64,000 bases of DNA from Chitinophagaceae bacterium (lineage in GTDB: Bacteria; Bacteroidota; Bacteroidia; Chitinophagales; Chitinophagaceae). The notes below the pieces were generated by a model that searched no databases, was not told where the DNA came from, and saw nothing but the letters and a program-made list of their open reading frames with translations. Below are positions 1-7,588 of this stretch, piece after piece; positions within the stretch are counted from its first letter, which is position 1; the number at the start of each line of letters is the position of its first letter. A program made the translations under genes and the position numbers. Location of the stretch: NCBI GenBank assembly GCA_020847395.1, contig JADLCD010000138.1, positions 1 to 64,000 on the forward strand. The letters are read 5' to 3'.

Positions 1-44
1 ATTCATTATACGAATAATTTCGTATAATGAATATTTGTTGATTT
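1..44. other. 14-bp perfect inverted repeat, possible recombination site
   Basis: Bases 1-14 and 19-32 are perfect inverted copies (ATTCATTATACGAA) separated by TAAT. Bases 17-27 (ATTTCGTATAA) look like the XerC half of dif-type sites, but the following half (34-44) matches a XerD arm poorly. It lies at the edge of a region of small accessory genes. It could be a tyrosine-recombinase site, an operator or a chance palindrome in AT-rich DNA. The function is unproven. Confidence 0.3.
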
Positions 45-173
45 TTATTTCAGATTATAGAGCACCGATCAATTTTGTAGCGGAATGTTATTGATTTTGC
101 AGGTAACGATGAACAAGGAACTATTCCCGCTCGATTTAGCAACAGTGGCAATTCTTGTATGTAATTTTTAATT

Positions 174-755
174 ATGAAGTATCTTTTGAAGATTATAGCA
201 AAGTATTACCCCAAAAACATTTCTGGATTTAGTGAAGCTTACTACACAACCAGAGAAACTTTATTGAGAAACAAATTACAAGCTAATGATACGACACATT
301 GGGCTTCTTTTTTTCAAGAACTAAGGAATGCTTTCCCCGATCAGATTATTGAAGATCGCACTGACGAAGAGGTATCAAATATTTTCCTGCTTTACTTTTT
401 TAAGAACAATCATATAAATCAGATTGTTTGGCATATATCTAAATTAGGTGAATTTTATTGTTTTTACAGCAATTACGTAAATGATAGAGCCATTACGTTG
501 CCCCTAAAAGCTAATGAGCAATCTTCTCCTTATAAAAACGGAGAAAATTATGTGAGGAAGTGGAATGATGTAAACGAAAATTTTATTCTTGCAATAGAAA
601 AAATAATCCAAATTCAAAACTTTTATTATCCTAAATATAAGATTCTAACAAAAGAAACACTCCTTAAAATTGCGAGTGATTTTTCAACATCAAATTTTGA
701 ATTAGGAGAGGCTTCAATATTTAACCTGCTTTTCTCACAGCATATTTATCCATAA
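174..755 (+). CDS. Hypothetical protein, possible immunity protein
   Basis: This 193-residue protein has no signal peptide or membrane segment and I do not recognise its family. It is rich in aromatic and charged residues (YYTTRET near residue 23, WHISKLGEFYCFY around 88-100), as cytoplasmic immunity proteins often are. Just upstream, an open stretch ending at TAA 162-164 reads like the tail of a larger protein (for example IPARFSNSGN) and stops 9 bp before this ATG. That spacing fits the tail of a polymorphic toxin followed by its immunity gene. This reading rests on context only; no catalytic motif is visible. Confidence 0.6.
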   Translation: MKYLLKIIAKYYPKNISGFSEAYYTTRETLLRNKLQANDTTHWASFFQELRNAFPDQIIEDRTDEEVSNIFLLYFFKNNHINQIVWHISKLGEFYCFYSNYVNDRAITLPLKANEQSSPYKNGENYVRKWNDVNENFILAIEKIIQIQNFYYPKYKILTKETLLKIASDFSTSNFELGEASIFNLLFSQHIYP

Positions 756-785
756 TTACAGTTTGCGATTAAGTAATAAAATTAG

Positions 786-1049
786 GTGTGTTCTGATAGA
801 AGTTTTACTGTTTACCCATCTGCCGCAAAAGAACTTGCTGCAGATGCACTTAACTATGGTGAATACAAAATGCGTGAATATTTTAAAACTAATCCAACTG
901 CAGATACCAGAGTTCTTGCTAACAAGTGGATAGAAGTTGCTAATAGTGATTTGAAGGAACATACCTTTAATACTGGAACTGTTGGCCTGATCGGCCCATC
1001 AAATCCTGCGAATTCACCCGGCTCAAAAAAATATTTACCGTGCAATTAA
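786..1049 (+). CDS. Small hypothetical protein, possible orphan toxin C-terminal fragment
   Basis: An 87-residue frame opens at GTG right after an in-frame TAG (783-785). The sequence (PSAAKELAADALNYGEYKMR, then LANKWIEVANSDLKEHTF, ending KYLPCN) is hydrophilic and has no signal peptide. It looks like a C-terminal piece of a larger secreted toxin rather than a free-standing protein. The next gene, which looks like an immunity gene, starts 33 bp later. It may be translated or may be a decayed cassette. The family is unknown to me and the start codon is weak. Confidence 0.4.
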   Translation: MCSDRSFTVYPSAAKELAADALNYGEYKMREYFKTNPTADTRVLANKWIEVANSDLKEHTFNTGTVGLIGPSNPANSPGSKKYLPCN

Positions 1050-1082
1050 TAAATTAGTATTCTTTTTTTTATTTTAATAAAC

Positions 1083-1583
1083 ATGGGTAATAATGCTTTT
1101 TCACAATTAAAAAAAGAAACAGATAATATTTATGGGCTTATAGTATTTAATAAAACAGATTCCTTACCACAGGATGTTATATTTATTCCCTTGGGAAAAA
1201 GCATAATTTATGATGAAACCAACAATCTAATATGCCAGGGATTAAAACAAAACAATAACATTGTTCCCATTTTGTATTTTCAGGGACTAAGATGGATATC
1301 TCCTAAACTTTTTGATGAAATAAATCTGGCAGAAACAGATGTCGCAACTTTAAGCGAAAGCCCACCATATTATTTTGGGAATGATAATAAGGTGGCAATA
1401 ATTAAAGGAGTAATTTCATTTGATAAAACCAGAGTTCATAAGTTAACAGGTACAGAAATGGGATATCATGAAATTAGTCTTGGCTCTCGTGGAACGGAAT
1501 ACACTTTTAAGATTACTGACGATTTGTCTATAATTGGATTTCCTGTTTTATTTAAAGGGGTAAATTTTTTTGATGATATATAA
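1083..1583 (+). CDS. Hypothetical protein, possible immunity protein
   Basis: This 166-residue cytoplasmic protein starts at a clear ATG after an AT-rich leader. It shows alternating beta-strand-like segments (YGLIVFNKTD, DVIFIPLGKSIIYDE, VPILYFQGLRWI, VAIIKGVISFD) with no signal peptide and no known motif. It follows the possible toxin fragment at 786-1049 by 33 bp on the same strand, the order usual for toxin and immunity genes. It also has the size and small beta-rich look of many immunity proteins. The function is inferred from context only. Confidence 0.6.
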   Translation: MGNNAFSQLKKETDNIYGLIVFNKTDSLPQDVIFIPLGKSIIYDETNNLICQGLKQNNNIVPILYFQGLRWISPKLFDEINLAETDVATLSESPPYYFGNDNKVAIIKGVISFDKTRVHKLTGTEMGYHEISLGSRGTEYTFKITDDLSIIGFPVLFKGVNFFDDI

Positions 1584-1677
1584 TAAATAATGGAAACCCC
1601 TCTTTCACAAGGCAATGGATTGTGTCTAAATCAGCAACTGTTTATTAAAATATTTATTGATCTGATGTTTAACGGTA

Positions 1678-2604
1678 ATGAAAAAAAGCAATCCTTTAAA
1701 AAAAGAGAATTTTTACAAAGAATTTACAGCATTAATTGAAGATAAAAGGGAGCATCTCATAAGATTAGCCTATTCTAATTTACTTGTTTTATTTTGGCAA
1801 ATTGGAAAAGAGATAAACGATTATGATATTGATTCTTCCAGACACAACCAGCTCATTTCTTTTGATTTGTCTAACGGCTGGGGGAATTTGATGACCTCAA
1901 AAAGCCTTAAATACATGGCAGAGTTTGCTCAGATTGTGCCAGACCTGTCTATTGTAGGGCAACTCTCGTTGATTATAACATGGGATGAGATCCGCTTACT
2001 CTTGGAGCTTAACAAGGTTAATGAAATCAAATTTTATATAGATAAATTTTCTCCGGATGAAATCAACAAAGCCAGCATAAGATTTGGAAAGAGCAGTAGT
2101 ATATTTAAACAGCACTCCTTTCGAAAACTAACTGAGCCAACTGCACATCCGGAGAAATATAAAGAAAACCCTTTGTTTGCTGCTGTTTTAGATCACATTT
2201 GTCAATATCAATTTAAACAGCATGCATTACTGAATACACAACTGAATGTAACATTCTGGGAAATTGGACGTTTGCTAAACAAGGAAATGACAGTTATTGG
2301 AGATTCAGATCATATTAACAAACCTTCTCTCACCGGATTAGGTAAAACACTAAACAAATTTGGTTGTGTTTTTACTTCTGCCAACTTAAGCCAAATGATT
2401 AAATTTTCTGAAAAAATTGTTGATTTGCAAACAGCTTCAGTAATAGCAGCAATGATTGCGTGGAAGCAAATTTTAGTTATAATTTCATTATCACATCAGG
2501 AAGATATATTTTTTTTCGCTACAACGATAAGAGAGAAACATATGGACTTAATTGAACTCAAGAATTTTATAAAAGATAAAGGCAGTCGTTTAAAAAAAGT
2601 CTGA
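1678..2604 (+). CDS. DUF1016 N-terminal domain protein (YhcG-like) lacking the nuclease
   Basis: This 308-residue protein carries two copies of the DUF1016/YhcG N-terminal helical domain. The first is about residues 15-140 (LLVLFWQIGKEIND, then TSKSLKYMAEFAQIVPD and LSLIITWDEIRLLLEL). The second is about residues 175-300 (LNVTFWEIGRLLNKE, TSANLSQMIKFSEK). Full-length YhcG proteins continue into a PDDEXK-type nuclease domain, which is absent here. A short out-of-frame stretch just downstream (2616-2774) resembles the entry to that domain, so the gene is probably frameshifted and decaying. YhcG-type proteins have been linked to mobile or defence loci, which fits the accessory setting. Confidence 0.7.
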   Translation: MKKSNPLKKENFYKEFTALIEDKREHLIRLAYSNLLVLFWQIGKEINDYDIDSSRHNQLISFDLSNGWGNLMTSKSLKYMAEFAQIVPDLSIVGQLSLIITWDEIRLLLELNKVNEIKFYIDKFSPDEINKASIRFGKSSSIFKQHSFRKLTEPTAHPEKYKENPLFAAVLDHICQYQFKQHALLNTQLNVTFWEIGRLLNKEMTVIGDSDHINKPSLTGLGKTLNKFGCVFTSANLSQMIKFSEKIVDLQTASVIAAMIAWKQILVIISLSHQEDIFFFATTIREKHMDLIELKNFIKDKGSRLKKV

Positions 2605-2615
2605 TCAATCACTCT

Positions 2616-2774
2616 TTGGAAAATCCTATCAAAACTAAGATTAAGTACAAGAAAAAAAACTCGCTAGTGGAGATTGAAACATTTAATTATAACACTGGAA
2701 TAATAAGCAAAGAAATAACCTCCATAAATATTTTTAATAATGCCTTTTTTATGGATTTTATTACCCCGGTATAA
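2616..2774 (+). pseudogene. Possible out-of-frame remnant of the DUF1016 nuclease domain
   Basis: After the stop of the DUF1016 gene a different frame stays open from TTG 2616 to TAA 2772-2774. It ends with SINIFNNAFFMDFI, which resembles the NIFKDPYFLDFLGL-like junction that opens the YhcG nuclease domain. This suggests a frameshift followed by truncation. The match is short and judged by eye, so the call is tentative. Confidence 0.3.
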
Positions 2775-2836
2775 TCCAAACATCTCAATTTGGTTATAAA
2801 TATGAAAGCTGAGGAATTTTAAGAATTTCAGTGATT

Positions 2837-4477
2837 CTAATAGTCTCTATATCTTTTTTGATCAACATTATAAATGAAAGGACGTCCTAATGCCGTTTCA
2901 TTTGTAATACTATCGCTGAAAACCCTGTACATTGTATTGTTGGGAACGCCCGAAATATCAAGCATTCTTTCCATTATTTTTAAAACTCTCGGATTAATTT
3001 TCAGTAGCCCTCTGGTTGTGTCGCCACGCCAGTCAATGCCATCCCAATATATCACATTATATTTCCTGCCGGGTATTAGCCAGGGTAGCTGGGATAAATC
3101 AAATGACATTTTATGCCTTTTAGTTATGTCAGGGATCAGCATTAATTTTTCACCATTCGCTCTAAGAAAAAATGCATCTCCCGCTACAATATAATCGCCA
3201 CCTGCATAATATCCTTTATCAAAATAATAAATGGGCAGATATATTACTTCGCGAGCCATAGCTTCAAATACAGCACTATCCTCTTTTATAATTCCCCAAT
3301 GAATTGGCTTCCAGTTTTTACCGTTCAATATACCAAGATATATAAATGAAGTTGAGTCAAACTTTTTGTTAAGCGATATACTTACCATAGAAGTTTTTAA
3401 ATATTCATTAGTGATGTCTATGAAATTTTTACCTCTGAAAAATGGTGGAATTTGATCTGTATTGGAAAATTTACATCCGAAACAATCTTTTTGTTCCTCA
3501 AATGTTGTTCGGTATGCTTTAGCCAATTTTGCACCTTTAAAGGGCAATGAATCTAAAATTGGATTATCATAAACGGCATTAAAAGGGACAAATTTTCTTG
3601 TATAATTAAGTACTCCCAGCCATGAATGCCCGCCATAATTGCTATTTGCCCAATAAGGAGTAAACTCCAGGGCAACAGGAATACCTACAGAGCGCATACA
3701 ATATCCTGCATACATATTAAGATCTTCACAACGTCCACCGCCAAATTTCTCTACTTTCTCTACATCAAGCATTCCTCTATAAAAGTCGAGCGCCCCATGC
3801 TTATATTCATATTTACCTTTCAGCCGGTCATTAATGATGGAGCATGCCTTTATAATATCTTCTTTACACTGTATACTATCTGCAATCCAGATATATCTTT
3901 CAAAAAATGTCTTGCGCCAATGTTGCAATGGTTCATTACCGATCCTGTATGGTAAAATCAATTCGCAAAATTGAGCAAAAGTTAAGTGCGCTGCCCACGG
4001 AAACTGCCAGGCTTTGAATGCATATTCAATATTCTCAATCAATAAGTCAGCGGTTATATATTTTACATCCTCCTTAAATCCTATTTTTACGTAACTAATT
4101 TTTGTGTGGTGCTTTATTTCATATTTCCTTTTGAATTGTTCAAGGCTGTCGGAGTTTCTGAAAATAAACAAGTCAATATTGACTTTAATTCCCGTAGAAT
4201 CCCGAAGTTCGTATTCTTCGAACCCTTTTCCGGGCATATTTGCTATTAAAAAACAGGCAGCTTTCAATTTAAGGCTATCACCTGATTTATTACTATAATA
4301 TCCAATCGCCTTTTTTAATTCAGAAGAATTTTTGCCGGCATATTTAATTGCATAATCCACTCTGACATTAAATGGATATCTTGTATTGGAACAATTGGAA
4401 ATAAAGAATGATACAGCTAAGAAAGTAGCATAAACCGGTATTTTTGTCAGCAACATCATATGTTGATATTTATTCAA
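2837..4477 (-). CDS. Transglutaminase-like superfamily lipoprotein
   Basis: This 546-residue protein has an N-terminal hydrophobic segment ending ISNC (Cys29), consistent with a lipoprotein although the lipobox is imperfect (Asn before Cys). A transglutaminase-like core follows: Cys250 in GGGRCEDLNMYAGYCMRSVG, His284 in YGGHSWLGV and Asp304 in NAVYDNP form the expected Cys-His-Asp triad. Regions before and after the core are of unknown fold. The family includes cysteine proteases and amidases; the substrate cannot be read from sequence. It is monocistronic, with about 190 bp separating it from the DUF502 gene. The start is the first of three nearby Met codons; Met7 or Met8 would serve equally well. 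Confidence 0.75.
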   Translation of the reverse strand: MNKYQHMMLLTKIPVYATFLAVSFFISNCSNTRYPFNVRVDYAIKYAGKNSSELKKAIGYYSNKSGDSLKLKAACFLIANMPGKGFEEYELRDSTGIKVNIDLFIFRNSDSLEQFKRKYEIKHHTKISYVKIGFKEDVKYITADLLIENIEYAFKAWQFPWAAHLTFAQFCELILPYRIGNEPLQHWRKTFFERYIWIADSIQCKEDIIKACSIINDRLKGKYEYKHGALDFYRGMLDVEKVEKFGGGRCEDLNMYAGYCMRSVGIPVALEFTPYWANSNYGGHSWLGVLNYTRKFVPFNAVYDNPILDSLPFKGAKLAKAYRTTFEEQKDCFGCKFSNTDQIPPFFRGKNFIDITNEYLKTSMVSISLNKKFDSTSFIYLGILNGKNWKPIHWGIIKEDSAVFEAMAREVIYLPIYYFDKGYYAGGDYIVAGDAFFLRANGEKLMLIPDITKRHKMSFDLSQLPWLIPGRKYNVIYWDGIDWRGDTTRGLLKINPRVLKIMERMLDISGVPNNTMYRVFSDSITNETALGRPFIYNVDQKRYRDY

Positions 4478-4667
4478 AGATAGATACTAAATAATACATA
4501 ATGCCGCTGCTTCATCGCGAATTGCAAGATCCTCTATTTTGCTCTTTAACCTATATACTTCACCTCTGCCTTTACAGGTTTATTCAAAAGACTTCGTTGC
4601 ATAATAGGCAAAAAATAGTAACAGTATCCTGGTTAACATTGGTGTGAGGGTTTAGGTGAAAAGAATT

Positions 4668-5291
4668 TTAGTCGTTTTTTATAGGTGTATCTTCTTCCAA
4701 ATTAGTTACTCCGCCTGATATGGCAAATTTCATAGCATCGCCTGAACTTACATCTGTAATCAGCTTTACCCGCTCCTTCTTTACAAAATATAAATGCCCG
4801 GCAAAAGCATAGGACTGAGGTACATATACTGATACGTATTCATTCAATCCAAATTCCGTTACTTCTTCCTGGGTTACAAACCCAATCCGCCACACGTCAG
4901 TTGATTCAATGGCAACAAGCACCGCCTTATCAAACTTTCTTTTATTGCCCGCAAAAGCTTCAAAAAAATCTTTTACGGTTGTATAAATTATTTTTATACC
5001 GGGTGTTTTTTGCAAAATACTGTCAAACAACTCTACTAATTTGCCAACTACAAATGATGAAGACAAATAGCCTACCAACAGAATAATAAAAATAGCAACA
5101 ATAAATCCCATCCCTTTCAGGTAATAAGCCGACATTTCAGGGAATATCTTTTCAACTATATCGGGCAATATTCTGTCAACAAAATTAAATAACGATGTTA
5201 GCGCCCATATTGTTATAACAATTGGGGCCAGAATAATCAATCCCTGTAAAAAATACTGTAACAGAATTTTAAGCCAGTTCTTTTGCGGCAT
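4668..5291 (-). CDS. DUF502 family membrane protein
   Basis: This 207-residue inner-membrane protein has two strongly hydrophobic segments (about residues 9-32, containing FLQGLIILAPIVITIWAL, and about 57-80, containing GFIVAIFIILLVGYLSSSFV). A soluble domain with the conserved-looking PGIKIIYTTVKDFFEAF stretch follows. Length, topology and order match DUF502, a widespread family without an assigned reaction. The gene is divergent from the ECF sigma gene at 5419. The short charged tail (LEEDTPIKND) is ordinary. No regulatory site was recognised. Confidence 0.8.
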   Translation of the reverse strand: MPQKNWLKILLQYFLQGLIILAPIVITIWALTSLFNFVDRILPDIVEKIFPEMSAYYLKGMGFIVAIFIILLVGYLSSSFVVGKLVELFDSILQKTPGIKIIYTTVKDFFEAFAGNKRKFDKAVLVAIESTDVWRIGFVTQEEVTEFGLNEYVSVYVPQSYAFAGHLYFVKKERVKLITDVSSGDAMKFAISGGVTNLEEDTPIKND

Positions 5292-5418
5292 ATAATAGCT
5301 TTGATGTACAAATGTATAGACTGACAGTTAAATATCTTTAATATATACAATCAGGTATCATTTAAAGTAATTTGTGTTATCATCCGTCTTCCTGCATATA
5401 TACACGGTTTTTCACGTA

Positions 5419-5970
5419 ATGAACAATACAAGGCAGCATACTATAGTATCGGTAGTAAAAGATTACGGCGCAAGGCTGTTTAATTTTATTCGCGGCAGGG
5501 TAAATACAGATGAAGATGCTGAAGACATACTACAGGATGTTTGGTACCAGGTGAGCAATATGGTGAATATTGACGAAGTGGAAAGCATTAGCGGCTGGCT
5601 ATACCGGGTTGCGCGAAACAGGCTTACAGACAAATACAGGAAAAAGAAGGACCTTTTACTTGAAGATGCATTGCCCGGCAATAACGACGATGACCTGCGG
5701 ATAACAGATATACTGGCCACAGAAGATGACAGCCCGGAGTTAAAGCAGTTTAAATCTTTTTTTTGGGAAGAATTGATGTCGGCGCTGGATGAGCTGCCTG
5801 AAAACCAACGGCAGGTATTTATCTGGAACGAACTGGAGGATATGACCCTGCAGGAAATTGCCGATAAAACCAGTGAAAAATTAAAAACCATTATCAGCAG
5901 GAAAGGTTATGCGGTAAAACATTTACGCAATCGCCTTGCTGATTTATATAACGAATTAAATATGTTGTAA
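5419..5970 (+). CDS. ECF-type RNA polymerase sigma factor
   Basis: A sigma-70 family ECF factor of 183 residues from ATG 5419; an upstream in-frame GTG at 5374 would add 15 hydrophobic residues unlike the family. Region 2 is visible as LFNFIRGRVNTDEDAEDILQ followed by DVWYQV, and region 4 as ALDELPENQRQVFIWNE then LTLQEIADK-like text ending VKHLRNRLADLY. No FecR or classical anti-sigma gene follows. Instead three small membrane-protein genes lie downstream on the same strand, the first one base after the stop. One of them may restrain the factor. An Hsp20 gene follows the group, which hints at a stress role, by inference only. Confidence 0.85.
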   Translation: MNNTRQHTIVSVVKDYGARLFNFIRGRVNTDEDAEDILQDVWYQVSNMVNIDEVESISGWLYRVARNRLTDKYRKKKDLLLEDALPGNNDDDLRITDILATEDDSPELKQFKSFFWEELMSALDELPENQRQVFIWNELEDMTLQEIADKTSEKLKTIISRKGYAVKHLRNRLADLYNELNML

Positions 5971-5971
5971 C

Positions 5972-6304
5972 ATGAGCAGCACTAACAGAATATCCAGGAG
6001 AAGGCGCCCACCATTTTTTGCAATTATGGTAATCGGGCTTTTTGCAATGTCGGGAGTAGTAATGTGGTTGTGGAATGCTATTTTGCCTGACCTTATACAC
6101 GTGAACAATATTACGTATTGGAAGGCGATGGGTTTGCTGGTATTATGCCGCATACTTTTTGGAGGATTCAAGTTTGGACCGCCCCGTAATAATTCAGGAT
6201 TTGGCGGAACAGGTGGCTGGCGGGAAAAATGGATGAATATGAGTGCGGAAGAGAAAGCGAAGTTTAAAGAACAATGGCGGGAGCGTTGTAGCAGAAGGGG
6301 GTAG
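5972..6304 (+). CDS. Small two-helix membrane protein, candidate anti-sigma
   Basis: This 110-residue protein starts one base after the sigma stop, so the two are almost certainly co-transcribed. A basic N-terminus (RISRRRRPP) precedes two hydrophobic segments (about residues 15-38 and 48-64). A Gly-rich linker and a polar tail with MSAEEKAKFKEQWRERC follow. Under the positive-inside rule both ends are cytoplasmic, placing the tail where it could bind the sigma factor. The protein at 6717-7025 has a comparable tail. The family is unknown to me; anti-sigma action is inferred from adjacency and topology. Confidence 0.7.
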   Translation: MSSTNRISRRRRPPFFAIMVIGLFAMSGVVMWLWNAILPDLIHVNNITYWKAMGLLVLCRILFGGFKFGPPRNNSGFGGTGGWREKWMNMSAEEKAKFKEQWRERCSRRG

Positions 6305-6476
6305 GTGTGGCAGGTTACAAGTTTCAGGTTGCTGGTTTATTAGAGCATGCCTGGTTTATCCCATTCTATCTTCTTCCTATTTTCAGCATTTAAAAGGTTT
6401 GCTGACTATATCAACAACTATTCTTAATTATTTTCTTACTCCTCCTTACTCCTACCTGTTTCATATACTGCTTACT

Positions 6477-6611
6477 CTTCTTACTATCTGCCTTCTTACT
6501 ATCCGCCTTCTTACTATCCGCCTTCTTACTATCTACCTTCTTACTATCCGCCTTCTTACTATCTGCCTTCTTACTATCTGCCTTCTTACTATCTGCCTTC
6601 TTACTATCTAA
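6477..6611. repeat. 15-bp tandem repeat, nine units
   Basis: Nine contiguous copies of CTTCTTACTATCTGC run from 6477 to 6611, differing only at the last few bases (CTGC, CCGC, CTAC, CTAA). The unit is a multiple of three, so frames stay open on both strands (LLTI-type on plus, ADSKK-type on minus), but neither looks like a real protein. The array occupies most of the 412-bp gap between two small membrane genes. Copy number is likely to vary between strains. Confidence 0.9.
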
Positions 6612-6716
6612 CCACCTATCTCTTACCACTTATCACTTTTTTCCTTCTCTTTAAAGTAAAAACAAAACATACCCGTCAACATAATAAAGCATTTGTAAAC
6701 AACAAAAATTTATACC

Positions 6717-7025
6717 ATGAACAGAAGTATTTTAAAACCAATAGTGGCAGGCGTATTAATTGGCGCCGCACTGTTTTTTATTCCATTTTTTGTGCTTAGG
6801 GTAATTGCATTTTTCCTGATAGCAGGATTGGTGTTTCGCCTGTTTGCCGGCAGGAGAAGAAGGTTTGGCAGAAATTTCAGCGAACAGCGTTTTGCATTTG
6901 TTGATCGCATCCGCAATATGAGCGATGAAGAATACCAGGCATTTAAAACAAATCCCCGCGGCGCATTTGGCTGCGGTGGTTTTAACAGGAAACAAGATTC
7001 ATCCACCAATCAAAATCCTCAATAA
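6717..7025 (+). CDS. Small two-helix membrane protein
   Basis: This 102-residue protein has two adjoining hydrophobic segments (about residues 7-22 and 26-43) and a strongly basic stretch (AGRRRRFGRNF). A polar tail follows with IRNMSDEEYQAFKTNPRG and a Gly/Cys/Phe end. The tail motif MS-x-E-E-x-x-x-F-K also occurs in the protein at 5972-6304, suggesting a shared partner. Its TAA overlaps the ATG of the next gene by one base (TAATG), which implies translational coupling. The function is unknown; it probably belongs with the upstream sigma factor. Confidence 0.65.
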   Translation: MNRSILKPIVAGVLIGAALFFIPFFVLRVIAFFLIAGLVFRLFAGRRRRFGRNFSEQRFAFVDRIRNMSDEEYQAFKTNPRGAFGCGGFNRKQDSSTNQNPQ

Positions 7026-7201
7026 TGAATTACAGAAACAGATTTTTAATAGGCCTGGCTGCCGCAGCCATTACGTTTATAAGCCTGATGGCATTTGTAG
7101 GACCAAAACGTTTTACAGAATATAGAAAACATCATTGCGGTTATGAAAGGCATTTGGGAGAAAAAGATGAGCCACGTCAGGAAATGAAAGAAAGTGAGTA
7201 G
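7025..7201 (+). CDS. Very small membrane-anchored protein, 58 residues
   Basis: ATG 7025 overlaps the stop of the preceding gene by one base. The frame runs 58 codons to TAG 7199-7201. The product has one hydrophobic segment (FLIGLAAAAITFISLMAFVG, about residues 7-26) that may be an anchor or a signal peptide, then a His/Arg/Glu-rich tail (YRKHHCGYERHLGEKDEP). Coupling to the upstream membrane protein is the main support that it is real. No family was recognised. Confidence 0.6.
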   Translation: MNYRNRFLIGLAAAAITFISLMAFVGPKRFTEYRKHHCGYERHLGEKDEPRQEMKESE

Positions 7202-7246
7202 GCAATGGTGAATAGGCAATGGTGAGTAGTTAATAGGTAATAGTGA
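7201..7246. repeat. Short imperfect phrase repeat
   Basis: Directly after the stop at 7201 the DNA repeats the phrase GGCAATGGTGAATAGGCA-like text with drift (TAGGCAATGGTGA, TAGTTAATAGGTAA, TAGTGAATCAATGG). The same 18-mer GGCAATGGTGAATAGGCA occurs at 17137-17154 on the other strand. This is a dispersed simple-phrase repeat with no obvious coding content. Confidence 0.6.
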
Positions 7247-7328
7247 ATCAATGGCGTTTTCTTAAGCTGCTAAAGCATTTATGAATTTTGCATGATATCA
7301 ATTAGATAATATTTTCTCTTCGCATTGA

Positions 7329-7487
7329 CACCAGTATCCGAATAAGCCACCTTTTTTTGCGTGGGATTTGTACAACCGCTGATCAAAGGGATGGATGAAC
7401 AATGATATGAAGCTGACAGATCTCCTCAAAGCAAAAAGCAGTAGTCCCGCATGAGGCGGGAGATACGAAGCCCGCCGGCTTGAGGCA
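7329..7487 (+). repeat. Dispersed structured repeat, copy A (diverged)
   Basis: This is homologous to the repeats at 9401-9748 and 14678-15016 over the core: CCAGTATCC, then TTTGCGTGGGATTTG, CAGATCTCCTCAAAGCAAAA and two hairpins. Hairpin 1 is TCCCGC/GCGGGA (7445-7450, 7456-7461). Hairpin 2 is AAGCC/GGCTT (7468-7472, 7477-7481). In the other copies hairpin 2 is ATGCC/GGCAT, so both sides of one base pair changed together. It lies between a small membrane gene and the Hsp20 gene; the rest of that 387-bp gap shows nothing else. Confidence 0.75.
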
Positions 7488-7588
7488 ATCAACAAATTAC
7501 CACTAAAAAGCGCTATGCCTTCTTAAGGAAGCGACATTGAATAAACAATAGCGAATAAGCAGATTTATCATTAAATAAAACAGTTAAA

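Noticed and set aside
1-34. loxP-like site
   Set aside because: The arms contain TATACGAA and TTCGTATA but in the reverse arrangement to loxP, with a 4-bp rather than 8-bp spacer.
1-2604. Integron cassette array
   Set aside because: Small same-strand genes suggested cassettes, but no attC-like RYYYAAC...GTTRRRY pairs were found between them and no integrase is visible.
6477-6611. CRISPR array
   Set aside because: Units are contiguous 15-mers without spacers, and no cas genes are present.
6243-6629. Proteins encoded by the 15-bp array (LLTI-type on plus, ADSKK-type on minus)
   Set aside because: Both frames stay open only because the unit is 15 bp. They overlap each other and have no support outside the array.
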